Shown in pieces: positions 17,094-26,824 of a DNA stretch of 61,756 nt (within the stretch, counting starts at the first letter, position 1; each line of letters opens with the position of its first letter). The DNA is from UBA2402 sp037139735 (GTDB lineage: Bacteria; Planctomycetota; Phycisphaerae; Phycisphaerales; UBA1924): assembly GCA_037139735.1 (NCBI GenBank), contig JBAXFU010000007.1, forward strand, positions 1 through 61,756, given 5' to 3'. Both the position numbers and the translations under genes were made by a program. The notes beneath the pieces were generated by a model. It saw only the letters and a list, made by a program, of their open reading frames with translations. It was not told the origin of the DNA and searched no databases.

Positions 17094-18746
17094 ATGACGA
17101 CGATCCATCCAGACCAACTCACCGCCGAGCGGCTCGCGGGCCGCGCCAAGCCCGCTTCCGGCGCCACGCCCCCCGCGCCAGGCACCGGCGACGGCACCCT
17201 CGTCGACATCCCCGGCAAGCGAGCCGACCTCGTGCTCAACGGGCGGTCGTTCAAGGAACTCACCGACATCATCTGCGGCTACGCCGAGAACCCGCCTCCG
17301 CGTTGGTGGCTGCCCTTCTTCGGGCTCGCCTCCACCATCGCCGGCCTGGGCAGCGTCTTCATCGGCTACCTGGTCATCACCGGCATCGGCGCCTGGGGTC
17401 TCAACAACCAGGTCGACTGGGCGTGGGACATCACCAACTTCGTCTTCTGGATCGGCATCGGCCATGCCGGCACGCTGATCTCCGCCATCCTCTGCCTCCT
17501 CAAGCAGAAGTGGCGAACGGCCGTCAACCGCGCCGCCGAGGCGATGACCATCTTCGCCGTCATCTGTGCGGCGACCTTCCCCGGCATCCACATCGGCCGC
17601 CAGTGGATGGCATGGATGCTCTTTCCCATCCCCAACGCCAACGCCATCTGGCCCAACTTCCGCAGCCCCCTGCTCTGGGACGTCTTCGCCGTCAGCACCT
17701 ACGGCACCGTCTCGGCCCTCTTCTGGTTCATGGGCATGGTCCCCGACTTCGCGACCCTTCGCGATCGCGCCGACCGCCGCCTGCGGGCCAACCCCACCGG
17801 CCCCATCCTCCTGCCCTTCCTCCCCATTCGCGTCGACGCCATCCGCGCGTTCGTCTACGGCTTCCTGAGCCTGGGCTGGCGCTTCAGCGGTCGCCACTGG
17901 CACCGTTACGAGGCCGCGTACCTCATCCTCGCCGGCATCAGCACGCCCCTCGTGCTCAGCGTGCACTCGATCGTCTCCTTCGACTTCGCCACCTCGGTCA
18001 TCCCCGGCTGGCACACGACGATCTTCCCGCCCTACTTCGTCGCCGGCGCCATCTTCGGCGGCTTCGCGATGGTGCTCCTGCTGCTCATCCCGGCACGCGA
18101 GCTCTACCCCAACATGAAGGACATCATCACCCTTCGCCACATCGAGAACATGGCCAAGATCCTCCTGGCCACCGGCATGATGGTCGGCTTCGCCTACTCG
18201 ATGGAGTTCTTCATCGCCTGGTACGGCGCCAACGAGTACGAGATCTACACCTTCCAGAACCGCGCCTTCGGACCCTACTGGTGGGCCTACTGGGCCATGA
18301 TCTCCTGCAACGTCATCTCGCCCCAGCTCTTCTGGAGCAAGGCCATGAGGACCAACGTCGTCGTCGTCTTCATCGTCTCGTTCTTCGTCACCATCGGCAT
18401 GTGGTTCGAACGCTTCGTGATCATCGTCTCCTCCCTCCACCGGGCCTTCCTGCCCGGCGAATGGGGCATGTTCTCGCCCACCGCCGTCGACATCGGCATC
18501 TTCGTCGGCTCCTGCGGCGTCTTCATGACCCTCTTCCTCCTCTTCCTCCGATTCCTCCCCGCCTTCCCCATCGCCGAGATCAAGGCCGTCCTCCCCGAGG
18601 CCAGTCCCCATCACGGCCATGGTCATGGGCACGATCATGGCCACGGCCATGGCCACGGCCACGGCCACGGCCACGGGCACGGGCACGGCCACGGGCACGG
18701 CCACGGGCACTCGTCGACCAGCACCTCTCACGGAGGCACGCACTGA
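17094..18746 (+). CDS. actC: Alternative complex III subunit C (NrfD-like quinol-binding)
   Basis: Polytopic membrane subunit, 550 aa, with about ten transmembrane helices in the NrfD/PsrC fold; it is expected to hold the quinol site facing ActB. The N-terminal half has the typical PRWWLPFFG entry to helix 1. The last 45 or so residues are an almost pure His-Gly repeat encoded by a hexanucleotide array, absent from most ActC proteins I know of. The TGA overlaps the actD ATG by one base. Confidence 0.94.
   Translation: MTTIHPDQLTAERLAGRAKPASGATPPAPGTGDGTLVDIPGKRADLVLNGRSFKELTDIICGYAENPPPRWWLPFFGLASTIAGLGSVFIGYLVITGIGAWGLNNQVDWAWDITNFVFWIGIGHAGTLISAILCLLKQKWRTAVNRAAEAMTIFAVICAATFPGIHIGRQWMAWMLFPIPNANAIWPNFRSPLLWDVFAVSTYGTVSALFWFMGMVPDFATLRDRADRRLRANPTGPILLPFLPIRVDAIRAFVYGFLSLGWRFSGRHWHRYEAAYLILAGISTPLVLSVHSIVSFDFATSVIPGWHTTIFPPYFVAGAIFGGFAMVLLLLIPARELYPNMKDIITLRHIENMAKILLATGMMVGFAYSMEFFIAWYGANEYEIYTFQNRAFGPYWWAYWAMISCNVISPQLFWSKAMRTNVVVVFIVSFFVTIGMWFERFVIIVSSLHRAFLPGEWGMFSPTAVDIGIFVGSCGVFMTLFLLFLRFLPAFPIAEIKAVLPEASPHHGHGHGHDHGHGHGHGHGHGHGHGHGHGHGHGHSSTSTSHGGTH
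18609..18714 (+). repeat. Hexanucleotide tandem array encoding the ActC His-Gly tail
   Basis: About 16 near-identical copies of a 6-mer (CACGGC and variants with CATGGC, CACGGG) encode alternating His-Gly. Such arrays are slippage-prone, so tail length may vary between strains and may be misassembled. Confidence 0.85.
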
Positions 18747-19306
18747 TGTCCGCTCCCGTCTACGTCACCGAAACCGGCGAGGCGCTCCACGGCATCATGG
18801 CCGAGTTCGCCACGCCCGCCGATCTCTATCACGCCGCCGAGAAGGTCCGCGACGCGGGATACCGCAAGTGGGACACCTTCTCCCCCTTCCCCGTGCACGG
18901 CATGGAGGAAGCCATGGGCGTCAAGCGAACCATCCTGCCCCTCATGGTCGCAGGTGGCGGCTTCACCGGCGCGGGCCTGGGGTTCCTCATGCAGTGGTGG
19001 ATGGCCGCCAAGGACTACCAGATGGTCACGCAGGGCAAGCCCTTCTTCTCGTGGCAGGCCTTCATTCCCATCACCTTCGAGTGCGGCATCCTCTTCTCCG
19101 CCTTCACCGCCATCATCGGCATGCTCGCCCTCAACGGCCTGCCCCGCTGGCACCATCCGCTCCTCAAGAAGGAGCGATTCCTCGGCAGCAGCGATGATCG
19201 CTTCTTCGTCTGCATCGAGGCGGGCGACGCCAACTTCCACCCCGATCGCACCCGCCAGCTCCTCGAGAAGGCCGGCGCCACCAGCATCGAACTCGTCGAG
19301 GAATGA
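18746..19306 (+). CDS. actD: Alternative complex III subunit D (DUF3341)
   Basis: Small membrane subunit, 186 aa, DUF3341 family. The N-terminal cytoplasmic part (MAEFATPADLYHAAEKVRDAGY... WDTFSPFPVHGMEEAMG) carries the family's FSPFPVHG signature. Two transmembrane hairpin helices follow (about residues 65-85 and 105-125), then a C-terminal domain. GGAGG lies about 10 bases before the ATG, and the ATG overlaps the actC stop (TGATG). Confidence 0.93.
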   Translation: MSAPVYVTETGEALHGIMAEFATPADLYHAAEKVRDAGYRKWDTFSPFPVHGMEEAMGVKRTILPLMVAGGGFTGAGLGFLMQWWMAAKDYQMVTQGKPFFSWQAFIPITFECGILFSAFTAIIGMLALNGLPRWHHPLLKKERFLGSSDDRFFVCIEAGDANFHPDRTRQLLEKAGATSIELVEE

Positions 19307-19383
19307 ACCAACGGCCGCCCGGCGGCATGCCGCACCGCGGCCCACACTCGGCACACGCACCAAACGCCCGACAGGGATCACGA

Positions 19384-20190
19384 ATGAAGCACGACCTCTC
19401 CACCATCCTCCTCGCCTTGGCCCTCGCCGGGGCTTCGGCGGGCACGCTCGCGGGCTGTCGCGGCGACCGCGAGGACGCCCCGCCGCGGGAGTTCTTCCCC
19501 GACCTCGACGATCAGCTCAAGTGGAAGCCGCAGTCGCAAAGCGAGTTCTTCGCCGACGGCCGGACGATGCGAGGCCAGGTCCCTGGCACGGTGGCCTTCG
19601 GGCCCCAGGCCTTCAACCCCGTGGACCAGCAGGGCGAGTGGGCCCAGACCTACGCCGCCAAGCGTGACGACCTGCTTCGCGCCGACGCCGCGATCTACCA
19701 GGGGCTCGACGCCGACGGCAAGGCCGTCAAGGCGATTCCCTTCCCCGTGACGATGGAGTTCATCAAGCGCGGTCAGGAGAAGTTCAACATCTACTGCTCG
19801 GTCTGCCACGGGTATCTGGGCGACGGCAAGGGACAGGTGGGGCTCAAGTGGGCCTCCCCGGTGGCCAACTTCCACGACGCCAAGTTCAAGAGGCCCGATC
19901 CCAGCACGCCCGGCGGCGGCGACCTGTACACCGACGGCCACCTCTTCCGCGTGGGCATGTTCGGCCTCTACGACGCCAGCGGCAACCAGAAGATGCCCGG
20001 CTACGCCCATGGCCTCTCCGCGAAGGACGGATGGGCGGTGGTCGCGTACATCCGGTCCTTGCAGGCCAGCCAAGACGGAACGATCGAGGACGTGCCGGCC
20101 GCCGAGCGGCCCGCGCTCGAGAAGGCCAAGGCCGCCGCGATCCAGCAGGCCGAGCAGGCCGCCAAGCCCGCCACGGGAGGTGCCAAGTGA
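19384..20190 (+). CDS. actE: Alternative complex III subunit E, monoheme cytochrome c lipoprotein
   Basis: Lipid-anchored cytochrome c, 268 aa. The signal peptide ends in a LAGC lipobox. The single heme motif CSVCH is near residue 139, with a likely axial Met in KMPGYA. It probably hands electrons to the cytochrome domain of the caa3 oxidase. The ATG at 19384 was chosen over one at 19303, which overlaps the actD stop, because only the former puts the signal peptide at the N-terminus. The tail is Ala/Gln/Lys-rich. Its stop overlaps the GTG start of actF. Confidence 0.93.
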   Translation: MKHDLSTILLALALAGASAGTLAGCRGDREDAPPREFFPDLDDQLKWKPQSQSEFFADGRTMRGQVPGTVAFGPQAFNPVDQQGEWAQTYAAKRDDLLRADAAIYQGLDADGKAVKAIPFPVTMEFIKRGQEKFNIYCSVCHGYLGDGKGQVGLKWASPVANFHDAKFKRPDPSTPGGGDLYTDGHLFRVGMFGLYDASGNQKMPGYAHGLSAKDGWAVVAYIRSLQASQDGTIEDVPAAERPALEKAKAAAIQQAEQAAKPATGGAK

Positions 20191-21482
20191 GTCACGCAGC
20201 GACCTCGTCCCATCATCCACTTCGCGCCGAGAACATATCGTTCGGTCAGGGAGCCGGTGCGGCTCCCGGCATGCTCCTCATGGCGGTGGGGGGGGCCGCC
20301 GCCGCCGCGTGCGGCTACATCGGTTACGCCTCCGTCGGAGGCGTGACCGCCAAGCACGCCTTGGCCTCGTACCACGTGGGGGCCATGGCGGTCCTGGCGA
20401 TGTGCCTTGGCGCCACGTTCTTCTCGCTGGTCTTCCACCTGCTGCAGGCCGGCTGGGTCGCGACGATCCGCCGCCAGTTCGAGAACGTCGTCAGCTTCCT
20501 GCCGGTGGCGTACGTGCTCGTGCTGCCCACGCTCATCATCGAGTACATGACGGGCGGCATGCTCTTCAAGTGGTTCAGCGACGCCGCGACGGGCAATCCG
20601 GTGCTCGAGCACAAGGCGGGCTTCTTCTTCCTCGGCGGCGAGATCGGCACGGGCCACGCGCCCTTCCCGACCTTCTTCGCCATCCGCGCCGCGTTGTACG
20701 GGCTGGTGTGGTTCTACCTGTCGCGGCGGATCATCGCCCTGGGCCGCCGGCAGGATCAGTCGAGCGACGCGACGCCGTTCGCGGAGGCGAGGTTCACCTC
20801 GGCGTGGGGCATGCTCGTCTTCGCCCTGACGACCGCCTTCGCCGCCTTCGACTGGCTGATGTCCCTCGATTACAAGTTCTTCAGCACGATGTGGGGCGTC
20901 TACTACTTCGCGGGCGCGGCCTTCTCCTCGGCGGCCCTGGTCGCGGTCATCCTCGCGGTCATCCGCCTCCGCGGCAAGCTCGAAGGCGCTGTCACGAGCG
21001 AGCACTTCCATGACCTGGGCAAGCTGATGTTCAGCTTCACGGTCTTCTGGGCCTACATCTCCTTCAGCCAGTACTTCCTGATCTGGTACAGCAACATTCC
21101 CGAGGAGACGAACTTCATGAAGTTCCGCTCCGAGCACTACGGCACGCTCGGGGTGACGCTGATGGTGGGGCACTTCGCGGCCCCCTTCCTCATCCTGATC
21201 TTCCGCAAGGTCAAGCGCACGCCCGGGCTGCTGATGCTCGTGGCCCTCTGGGCACTCGTCATCCACGTGCTGGACATCTACTGGATCGTCCGGCCGATGG
21301 TCTACGCCCTGCCCTCCGAGGCGCCGGCCGGTCCGGTGGCGGTCGCCACCGACGTCCTGGGGGCCATGGGACCCGTGCTGATCCTGGCTGGTCACCTGGT
21401 CAAGCGGGTGGGCGCAACGCCGCTGGTGGGCGTGGGCGACCCCTTCATGCACGAGGCGCTGGAGCATCGCAACTACGTCTGA
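20187..21482 (+). CDS. actF: Alternative complex III subunit F (NrfD-like, second membrane subunit)
   Basis: Polytopic subunit of 431 aa with about ten helices, homologous to ActC but lacking its quinol site in characterised complexes. The GTG start overlaps the actE stop (GTGA) and is preceded by CGGGAGG at 20174-20180, so the start is well supported. Conserved-looking features include the DWLMSLD segment and ISFSQYFLIWYSNIPEET, typical of ActF. Confidence 0.94.
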   Translation: MSHAATSSHHPLRAENISFGQGAGAAPGMLLMAVGGAAAAACGYIGYASVGGVTAKHALASYHVGAMAVLAMCLGATFFSLVFHLLQAGWVATIRRQFENVVSFLPVAYVLVLPTLIIEYMTGGMLFKWFSDAATGNPVLEHKAGFFFLGGEIGTGHAPFPTFFAIRAALYGLVWFYLSRRIIALGRRQDQSSDATPFAEARFTSAWGMLVFALTTAFAAFDWLMSLDYKFFSTMWGVYYFAGAAFSSAALVAVILAVIRLRGKLEGAVTSEHFHDLGKLMFSFTVFWAYISFSQYFLIWYSNIPEETNFMKFRSEHYGTLGVTLMVGHFAAPFLILIFRKVKRTPGLLMLVALWALVIHVLDIYWIVRPMVYALPSEAPAGPVAVATDVLGAMGPVLILAGHLVKRVGATPLVGVGDPFMHEALEHRNYV

Positions 21483-21633
21483 TTTCCGTCTGATTTCCGT
21501 CTGATTCGACGCCTGATTGATTGGCGGATCGGAGAGAACCCCGGGAAAACCCCGGGATCCTCTGAGGCAGCGGGCACGAAGTCACAACCAGCCGAGCGGA
21601 AGATCGCGAGGCGAAACGAGAACGCAACCACCG

Positions 21634-22002
21634 ATGTCAGCCCACACCCACGAATCGTCGCTCGGCCACGAGGTCGCACAGGAGGCGCACACCAATGTCC
21701 TCGACACCGGCCTGCTGATGCGCTGGTTCGTCGGCATCCTGGCGTTCGTCGTCTTCCTCGTGATCGTGGTGTCCATCTACTTCCGCAGCGTGGCTTCGCG
21801 GATGCGGGCCGAACGCGTCGAGACGACGGTCTCGAGCAAGGAGGCCAACGCGGCCAAGGCGGCCGCCGAGGCGGTGCTTGGCGTCAATGGCCAGCCCGCG
21901 GCCTACTCGTGGTCCGACGCCAAGGCGGGCACGGTGCACATTCCGCTCGATCAGGCGATGCGCAAGGTCGTGGACCAGCGAACGGGCAAGGCGGGCTCCT
22001 GA
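21634..22002 (+). CDS. Single-pass membrane protein of the ACIII operon, 122 aa
   Basis: A His/Ser/Glu-rich N-terminus, one transmembrane helix (about residues 27-51, rich in Val/Ile/Phe) and a soluble Ala/Lys tail ending in a short beta-like segment, AGTVHIPLDQAMRKVVD. It lies between actF and the SCO gene in the same direction. The region upstream of it (21483-21633) has a short direct repeat of TGATTTCCGTC. Position suggests an accessory or assembly factor for ACIII or the oxidase; the molecular function is unknown. Confidence 0.75.
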   Translation: MSAHTHESSLGHEVAQEAHTNVLDTGLLMRWFVGILAFVVFLVIVVSIYFRSVASRMRAERVETTVSSKEANAAKAAAEAVLGVNGQPAAYSWSDAKAGTVHIPLDQAMRKVVDQRTGKAGS

Positions 22003-22020
22003 TCGGTTGAAGGACGAGGC

Positions 22021-22968
22021 ATGAAGCGGCGAGGTTCCATCTCTGCGGTGCTGACGGCGACGGGGCTCTTCCTGGCGGCGTCGTCATTCGCGCAGGAGGT
22101 CTCGCCCAAGCCCCTGACGCCCCCGAAGGCGACCGACCCCGAGGCCAAGCGGCCTCGCGAAGTGGAGGGGCTTGACGTCGAGGAGCGGGTGGGATTCCCC
22201 CTGCCGATGGAGTTGCAGTTCACCACCTCCGACGGTCGACGCGTGCAGCTGGGCGACTACTTCAAGTCGAACAAGCCCGCCGTGATCGCGATGGTCTACT
22301 ACAAGTGTCCGGTGGTCTGCGACATCGTGATGCAGCGGCTGACCCAGTCCTTCAGCGGGATGGACTACGTGGTGGGGGAGGACTTCCAGGCCCTGTACTT
22401 CTCCTTCGACTCGAGCGAGACCGCGGCCGAGGCCGCCGCCGCCAAGCGAGGCCACCTCTCGAACTACGCCAAGCCGATCACCCCCGCGGTCGAGGCCGGT
22501 TGGCAGTTCCATGTCGCCGACACCGATTCGGCGCGTCAACTCGCCGACGCCCTTGGCTTCAAGTACCGGCGGCTCGCGAACGGGCAGTTCAGCCACCCCG
22601 CGGCGATCTTCGTCATCACGCCCGAGGGGCGCATCAGCCGCTACATGTACGGGTACGACTACCCCTCCCGCGACATGAAGCTGTCGCTGATCGACGCGAC
22701 CAACGGCAAGCTCGTCAAGTCGCTGGGCGACCGTTTCCTCTCGTGGTGCTACATGTACGACCCTTCGCAGGGGAAGTACTCGTTGGTGGCCATGCGGGTG
22801 ATGCAACTCTCGGGCGTCATCTCCGCCCTCTGCGTCGCCACGCTGGTGGGGACGCTCTTCGTCGGCGAACGCATCCGCAGGCGGCTCGTCCGCCCGACCG
22901 ACGACGCCCCGGCCGGCGACCCCGGCCCGACCATCCTCGATCCGCCTTCGCGGGGAGCGACCCCATGA
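22021..22968 (+). CDS. SCO1/SenC-family copper chaperone with C-terminal membrane anchor
   Basis: Delivers copper to, or keeps reduced the thiols of, the CuA site of oxidase subunit II. The 315-aa protein has a cleavable signal (ends near SSFAQ), the thioredoxin-like core with the copper motif CPVVC near residue 97, and the distal ligand His in FSHPAAIFV near residue 191. Unlike classic SCO1 it has an additional transmembrane helix near residues 265-285 and a basic/Pro tail, a layout often seen beside ACIII genes. Its stop overlaps the ATG of the CuA subunit gene, supporting a direct role there. Confidence 0.92.
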   Translation: MKRRGSISAVLTATGLFLAASSFAQEVSPKPLTPPKATDPEAKRPREVEGLDVEERVGFPLPMELQFTTSDGRRVQLGDYFKSNKPAVIAMVYYKCPVVCDIVMQRLTQSFSGMDYVVGEDFQALYFSFDSSETAAEAAAAKRGHLSNYAKPITPAVEAGWQFHVADTDSARQLADALGFKYRRLANGQFSHPAAIFVITPEGRISRYMYGYDYPSRDMKLSLIDATNGKLVKSLGDRFLSWCYMYDPSQGKYSLVAMRVMQLSGVISALCVATLVGTLFVGERIRRRLVRPTDDAPAGDPGPTILDPPSRGATP

Positions 22969-24128
22969 CTCCCGACACGTTCCTTTCGTCCGCACGTTCC
23001 ATCGAGTCGACCATGCTCCACACGCTCGCCATGAACGACTACTTCCAGGACCTCTTCTTCAAGGGCCGCGGCGCCACCGAGGCGGCGGGTCACTCCGACG
23101 ACCTGTACATCTGGCTCTGGTGGTTCTGCCTCGTCTGGTTCGTCTTCCTGATGGCGCTGATGACGTTCTTCGTCGTCAAGTACCGTCGCCGCAAGGGCAA
23201 GATCGCTCCCAAGAGCGTGTCGCACCACACGCCGCTCGAGGTGGCGTGGACGGTCATCCCCACGCTGATGCTCGTCTACATCTTCTTCCAGGGCTTCCGA
23301 GGCTACATCAACAAGATGGTCGCCCCCGGCGACGCCATGGAGTTCAACCTCGTCGGCCAGCAGTGGTTCTGGTCGATGACCTACCCCAACGGGGCGGAGA
23401 GCACGGCCGTCAAGCCCATCGGCGCCAAGTCGGCCTCGCCCGTCTTCTACTTCCCCGCCGACGTGCCCGTCCGTCTCCGGATGAACTCCCGCGACGTCAT
23501 GCACGCCTTCTGGGTGACCGACTTCCGCATCAAGCAGGACGTGCTCCCCAACCGCTACACCACCCTGTGGTTCCAGGCCGGCCTCTCGAAGAACCCCAAG
23601 TTCCACCCCAAGGACGCCACCGAGGCCAAGGCCATGGGCATGGAGTTCATCGCCGACCTGGCCGGCGTCCCCTACGAGGACCACATCGTCTTCTGCGCCG
23701 AGTACTGCGGCAACGAGCACTCCGAGATGGCCGCCACCATCCGCCTGGTCCCGATGGACGCGTGGAAGAAGTGGATGGACTACATCGAGAACCCGGTGGG
23801 CAAGCCCCCGCGGGACATCGGCGAGTTCGTCTGGAAGACCAAGTGCGCCTCGTGCCACTCGGTCGACGGGTCGCCCAACACCGGGCCGACATGGAAGACT
23901 CTCTTCGGACATCCGGCCGCACTCTCCGACGGCACCTCCGTGCTCGCCGACGAGAACTACATCCGCGAATCCATCCTCTACCCCGCCAAGCAGATCGTGA
24001 AGGGCTTCGGGCCCAACATGCCCCTCATCTCCCTCAAGGAGAGCCAGATCGAGGGCGTGATCGCGTACATGAAGACTCTGTCCGACGTCGGTTCCAAGGG
24101 CGCACAACCCGCCGGCGAGAAGAAGTGA
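22965..24128 (+). CDS. ctaC: Cytochrome c oxidase subunit II, caa3 type (CuA plus heme c)
   Basis: 387 aa. Two transmembrane helices (about residues 48-70 and 90-108) precede the CuA cupredoxin domain, whose ligands are visible in DVMHAFWV and CAEYCGNEHSEM (about residue 244). A C-terminal cytochrome c domain carries CASCH (about residue 295) with a probable Met ligand in GPNMPLIS. The fused cytochrome makes this a caa3 oxidase. The start is the ATG inside the ATGA overlap with the SCO gene; a later ATG at MLHTLAMNDY is possible. Confidence 0.95.
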   Translation: MTPDTFLSSARSIESTMLHTLAMNDYFQDLFFKGRGATEAAGHSDDLYIWLWWFCLVWFVFLMALMTFFVVKYRRRKGKIAPKSVSHHTPLEVAWTVIPTLMLVYIFFQGFRGYINKMVAPGDAMEFNLVGQQWFWSMTYPNGAESTAVKPIGAKSASPVFYFPADVPVRLRMNSRDVMHAFWVTDFRIKQDVLPNRYTTLWFQAGLSKNPKFHPKDATEAKAMGMEFIADLAGVPYEDHIVFCAEYCGNEHSEMAATIRLVPMDAWKKWMDYIENPVGKPPRDIGEFVWKTKCASCHSVDGSPNTGPTWKTLFGHPAALSDGTSVLADENYIRESILYPAKQIVKGFGPNMPLISLKESQIEGVIAYMKTLSDVGSKGAQPAGEKK

Positions 24129-24201
24129 TACCCCCGGGAGGCCCGGCGATCATCGCCGTCTCCCGATCGTTCGACGACCATTCAGGAGGCGTTGACTGAA
24201 C

Positions 24202-26010
24202 ATGGCACACACCGCTGACACCCATCACGACCACGGCCACGGCGATGGCCACCACGGCAGCTACCTCGAGCGCAAGGGGGGCATCATCGCCACCATCTTC
24301 GACTGGGCGACCACCGTCGACCACAAGAAGATCGGCGTCATGTACCTCTTCGCGATCCTCTTCATGTTCTTCCTCGGCGGCGTCGCCGCGCTGGCCGTTC
24401 GCTACGAACTGCTCGTGCCCGTCACCATCGATCCCAACACCGGCGTGGTGAAGGGCCAGTTCCTCGCCGCCCTCTTCGGGTCTGACAACCCGACCTCGGT
24501 GTCGCCCGGCAACAACATCTACAACCGTGTCTTCACCCTCCACGGCGCGATCATGGTCTTCATGGTCATCGTGCCGAGCATCCCCGCCTCCTTGGGCAAC
24601 TTCCTCCTGCCCCTCATGCTGGGCGCCAAGGACGTGGCCTTCCCCCGCCTCAACCTCCTGAGCTGGTACATCTACGTCTTTGGTTCCATCTTCGCCGTCA
24701 GTTCCATCATCCTCGGCGGCGTCGACACCGGCTGGACCTTCTACACCCCCTACAGCGCGACCACCGACGCGGGTCACCCCAAGGTCGTGCTCATGGTGCT
24801 GGGCGCCTTCATCCTGGGCTTCAGCTCGATCCTCACCGGCCTCAACTTCGTCGTCACGGTGCACAAGCTGCGGGCGCCCGGCATGGGCTGGTTCGACATG
24901 CCCCTCTTCGTCTGGGCCATCTACTCGTCGGCCATCATCCAGGTCCTCGCCACGCCCGTCATCGGCATCACGCTCCTGCTCCTCACCTTCGAGCGAGTCT
25001 TCGGCATCGGCATCTTCGATCCCGCCCGCGGCGGCGACCCCGTCCTCTACCAGCACTTCTTCTGGTTCTACAGCCACCCCGTCGTCTACGTGATGATCCT
25101 TCCCGGCATGGGCGTCATCTCCGACGTCCTCGCCGTGCAGGCCCACAAGCGCATCTTCGGCTACCGCGCCATCGCCTTCGCCTCGCTGGGCATCGCCGCC
25201 GTCTCGTTCATCGTGTGGGGTCACCACATGTTCACGAGCATGAGCGAACTCGCCAGCACCGTCTTCTCCGCCCTCACCTTCCTCGTCGCCATCCCCACGG
25301 CCGTCAAGGTCTTCAACTGGATCGGCACCCTCTACAAGGGCAGCATCGCGATGAACACGCCGATGCTCTACACCCTCATCTTCCTCTTCCTCTTCTCCAT
25401 CGGCGGCCTGACCGGCCTGCCCCTGGGCACCCTCGCCACCGACCTTCACCTCCACGACAGCTACTTCGTCGTCGCCCACTTCCACTACGTCATGATGGGC
25501 GGCACCATCGTCGCCCTCATGGCCGGCATCCACCACTGGTGGCCCAAGATGTTCGGCAAGATGTACAACGAGAAGGCCGGCATGGTCGGCGCCATCACCG
25601 TCTTCATCGGCTTCAACCTCACCTTCCTCACTCAGTTCCTCCTGGGCACCCAGGGCATGCCGCGGCGGTACGCCAGCTACGTCCCCGAGTTCCAGTACCT
25701 CCACCAGCTCTCCACCTACGGATCGTGGATCCTGCTCGTGGGCTTCCTCATTCACCTCTTCAACTTCCTCGCATCGCTCGCCGTCGGCAAGAAGGCCCCC
25801 GCCAACCCCTGGGGCGGCATGACCATGGAATGGGTCGCCGACAGCCCTCCGATCGAGCACAACTTCCACGGCGATCCGGTCTGCACCCACGGCCCCTATG
25901 ACTTCGATCGCGTCGTGCCGCCTCACTGGGATCCCAAGGACTATCCGCTCCCGGCCCCCGAGGCCGGCGGTCGACCCATGGTCGCCCATTCGCCCGACAA
26001 GCACGACTGA
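24202..26010 (+). CDS. ctaD: Cytochrome c oxidase subunit I (A2-type heme-copper oxidase)
   Basis: Catalytic subunit with heme a and the heme a3-CuB site, 602 aa, about 12 helices. Visible ligands include the His in TLHGAIM, the CuB/Tyr helix FYSHPVVYV, the HH pair in WGHHMF and the HFHYV pair. Helix VI reads YSHP rather than the Glu-containing GHPE of A1 oxidases, so it belongs to the A2 class. The N-terminus carries an additional His/Asp/Gly run (HTADTHHDHGHGDGHHG). Confidence 0.97.
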   Translation: MAHTADTHHDHGHGDGHHGSYLERKGGIIATIFDWATTVDHKKIGVMYLFAILFMFFLGGVAALAVRYELLVPVTIDPNTGVVKGQFLAALFGSDNPTSVSPGNNIYNRVFTLHGAIMVFMVIVPSIPASLGNFLLPLMLGAKDVAFPRLNLLSWYIYVFGSIFAVSSIILGGVDTGWTFYTPYSATTDAGHPKVVLMVLGAFILGFSSILTGLNFVVTVHKLRAPGMGWFDMPLFVWAIYSSAIIQVLATPVIGITLLLLTFERVFGIGIFDPARGGDPVLYQHFFWFYSHPVVYVMILPGMGVISDVLAVQAHKRIFGYRAIAFASLGIAAVSFIVWGHHMFTSMSELASTVFSALTFLVAIPTAVKVFNWIGTLYKGSIAMNTPMLYTLIFLFLFSIGGLTGLPLGTLATDLHLHDSYFVVAHFHYVMMGGTIVALMAGIHHWWPKMFGKMYNEKAGMVGAITVFIGFNLTFLTQFLLGTQGMPRRYASYVPEFQYLHQLSTYGSWILLVGFLIHLFNFLASLAVGKKAPANPWGGMTMEWVADSPPIEHNFHGDPVCTHGPYDFDRVVPPHWDPKDYPLPAPEAGGRPMVAHSPDKHD

Positions 26011-26064
26011 TCCTCCCGAGCCGATCTTGCTCTCGCCTGATCCCGAAACCCCAAGGCAGCATTC

Positions 26065-26739
26065 ATGAGCACCCTCTCGACGTCATCATCCAGCAAGCCC
26101 CTGTGGGCGAGGTACAAGCCGGCGATCCACTTCCGCAATGCCGCGGAGGAGTTCGACGCCTGCAAGCTCGGGTTCTGGCTCTTCCTCACCACCGAAGTGC
26201 TCCTCTTCGGCGGCATCTTCTGCGCCTACTTCATCTTCCGCACCCTCTACCCCGACGCATGGAAGGAAGGCTCGGCCCTTCTCGACTGGCGATTCGGCGG
26301 CGGCAACACCGTGGTCCTGCTCATCTCCAGCTACACCATGGCGATGAGCATCTACTGCATCCAGAAGGACCAGCAGTTCAGGGCGCAGCTCAACCTCATC
26401 GCCACGCTGCTCTGCGGCTTCCTCTTCCTCTACATCAAGCTCGCCTACGAGTACATCCCCAAGTGGTCCGTCGGCAAGCGGCCCGGCTCGATGTTCGACT
26501 ACCCCTTCGCCGAGTCCGCCCACCTGCCCCTGTGGTGGAGCGTCTATTACTGCGGCACCGCCATCCACGCCGCCCACGTCATCATCGGCATGATCCTCAT
26601 CGCCCGCGTCCTCTGGCGCACCACCAAGCGCCACTACGGGCCCGGCCACTACACCATGGTCGAGATCACCGGCCTCTACTGGCACTTGGTCGACCTCATC
26701 TGGATCTTCCTCTTCCCCCTCCTCTACCTCATCCACTGA
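26065..26739 (+). CDS. ctaE: Cytochrome c oxidase subunit III
   Basis: 224 aa, five or so transmembrane helices, the short bacterial caa3-type form. The family motifs KLGFWLFLTTEVLLFGG and GLYWHLVDLIWIFLFPLLYL are intact. It follows ctaD by 54 bp and precedes the subunit IV gene. It stabilises the active site and assembly; it binds no redox cofactor. Confidence 0.95.
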   Translation: MSTLSTSSSSKPLWARYKPAIHFRNAAEEFDACKLGFWLFLTTEVLLFGGIFCAYFIFRTLYPDAWKEGSALLDWRFGGGNTVVLLISSYTMAMSIYCIQKDQQFRAQLNLIATLLCGFLFLYIKLAYEYIPKWSVGKRPGSMFDYPFAESAHLPLWWSVYYCGTAIHAAHVIIGMILIARVLWRTTKRHYGPGHYTMVEITGLYWHLVDLIWIFLFPLLYLIH

Positions 26740-26824
26740 TCCCTTCGTCCCCGATCCCTTCTTCCCGATCCGATCGAGTCCGATCCCAGACCCCACGCTC
26801 CTTCCCACGGCGAGACGAACACCC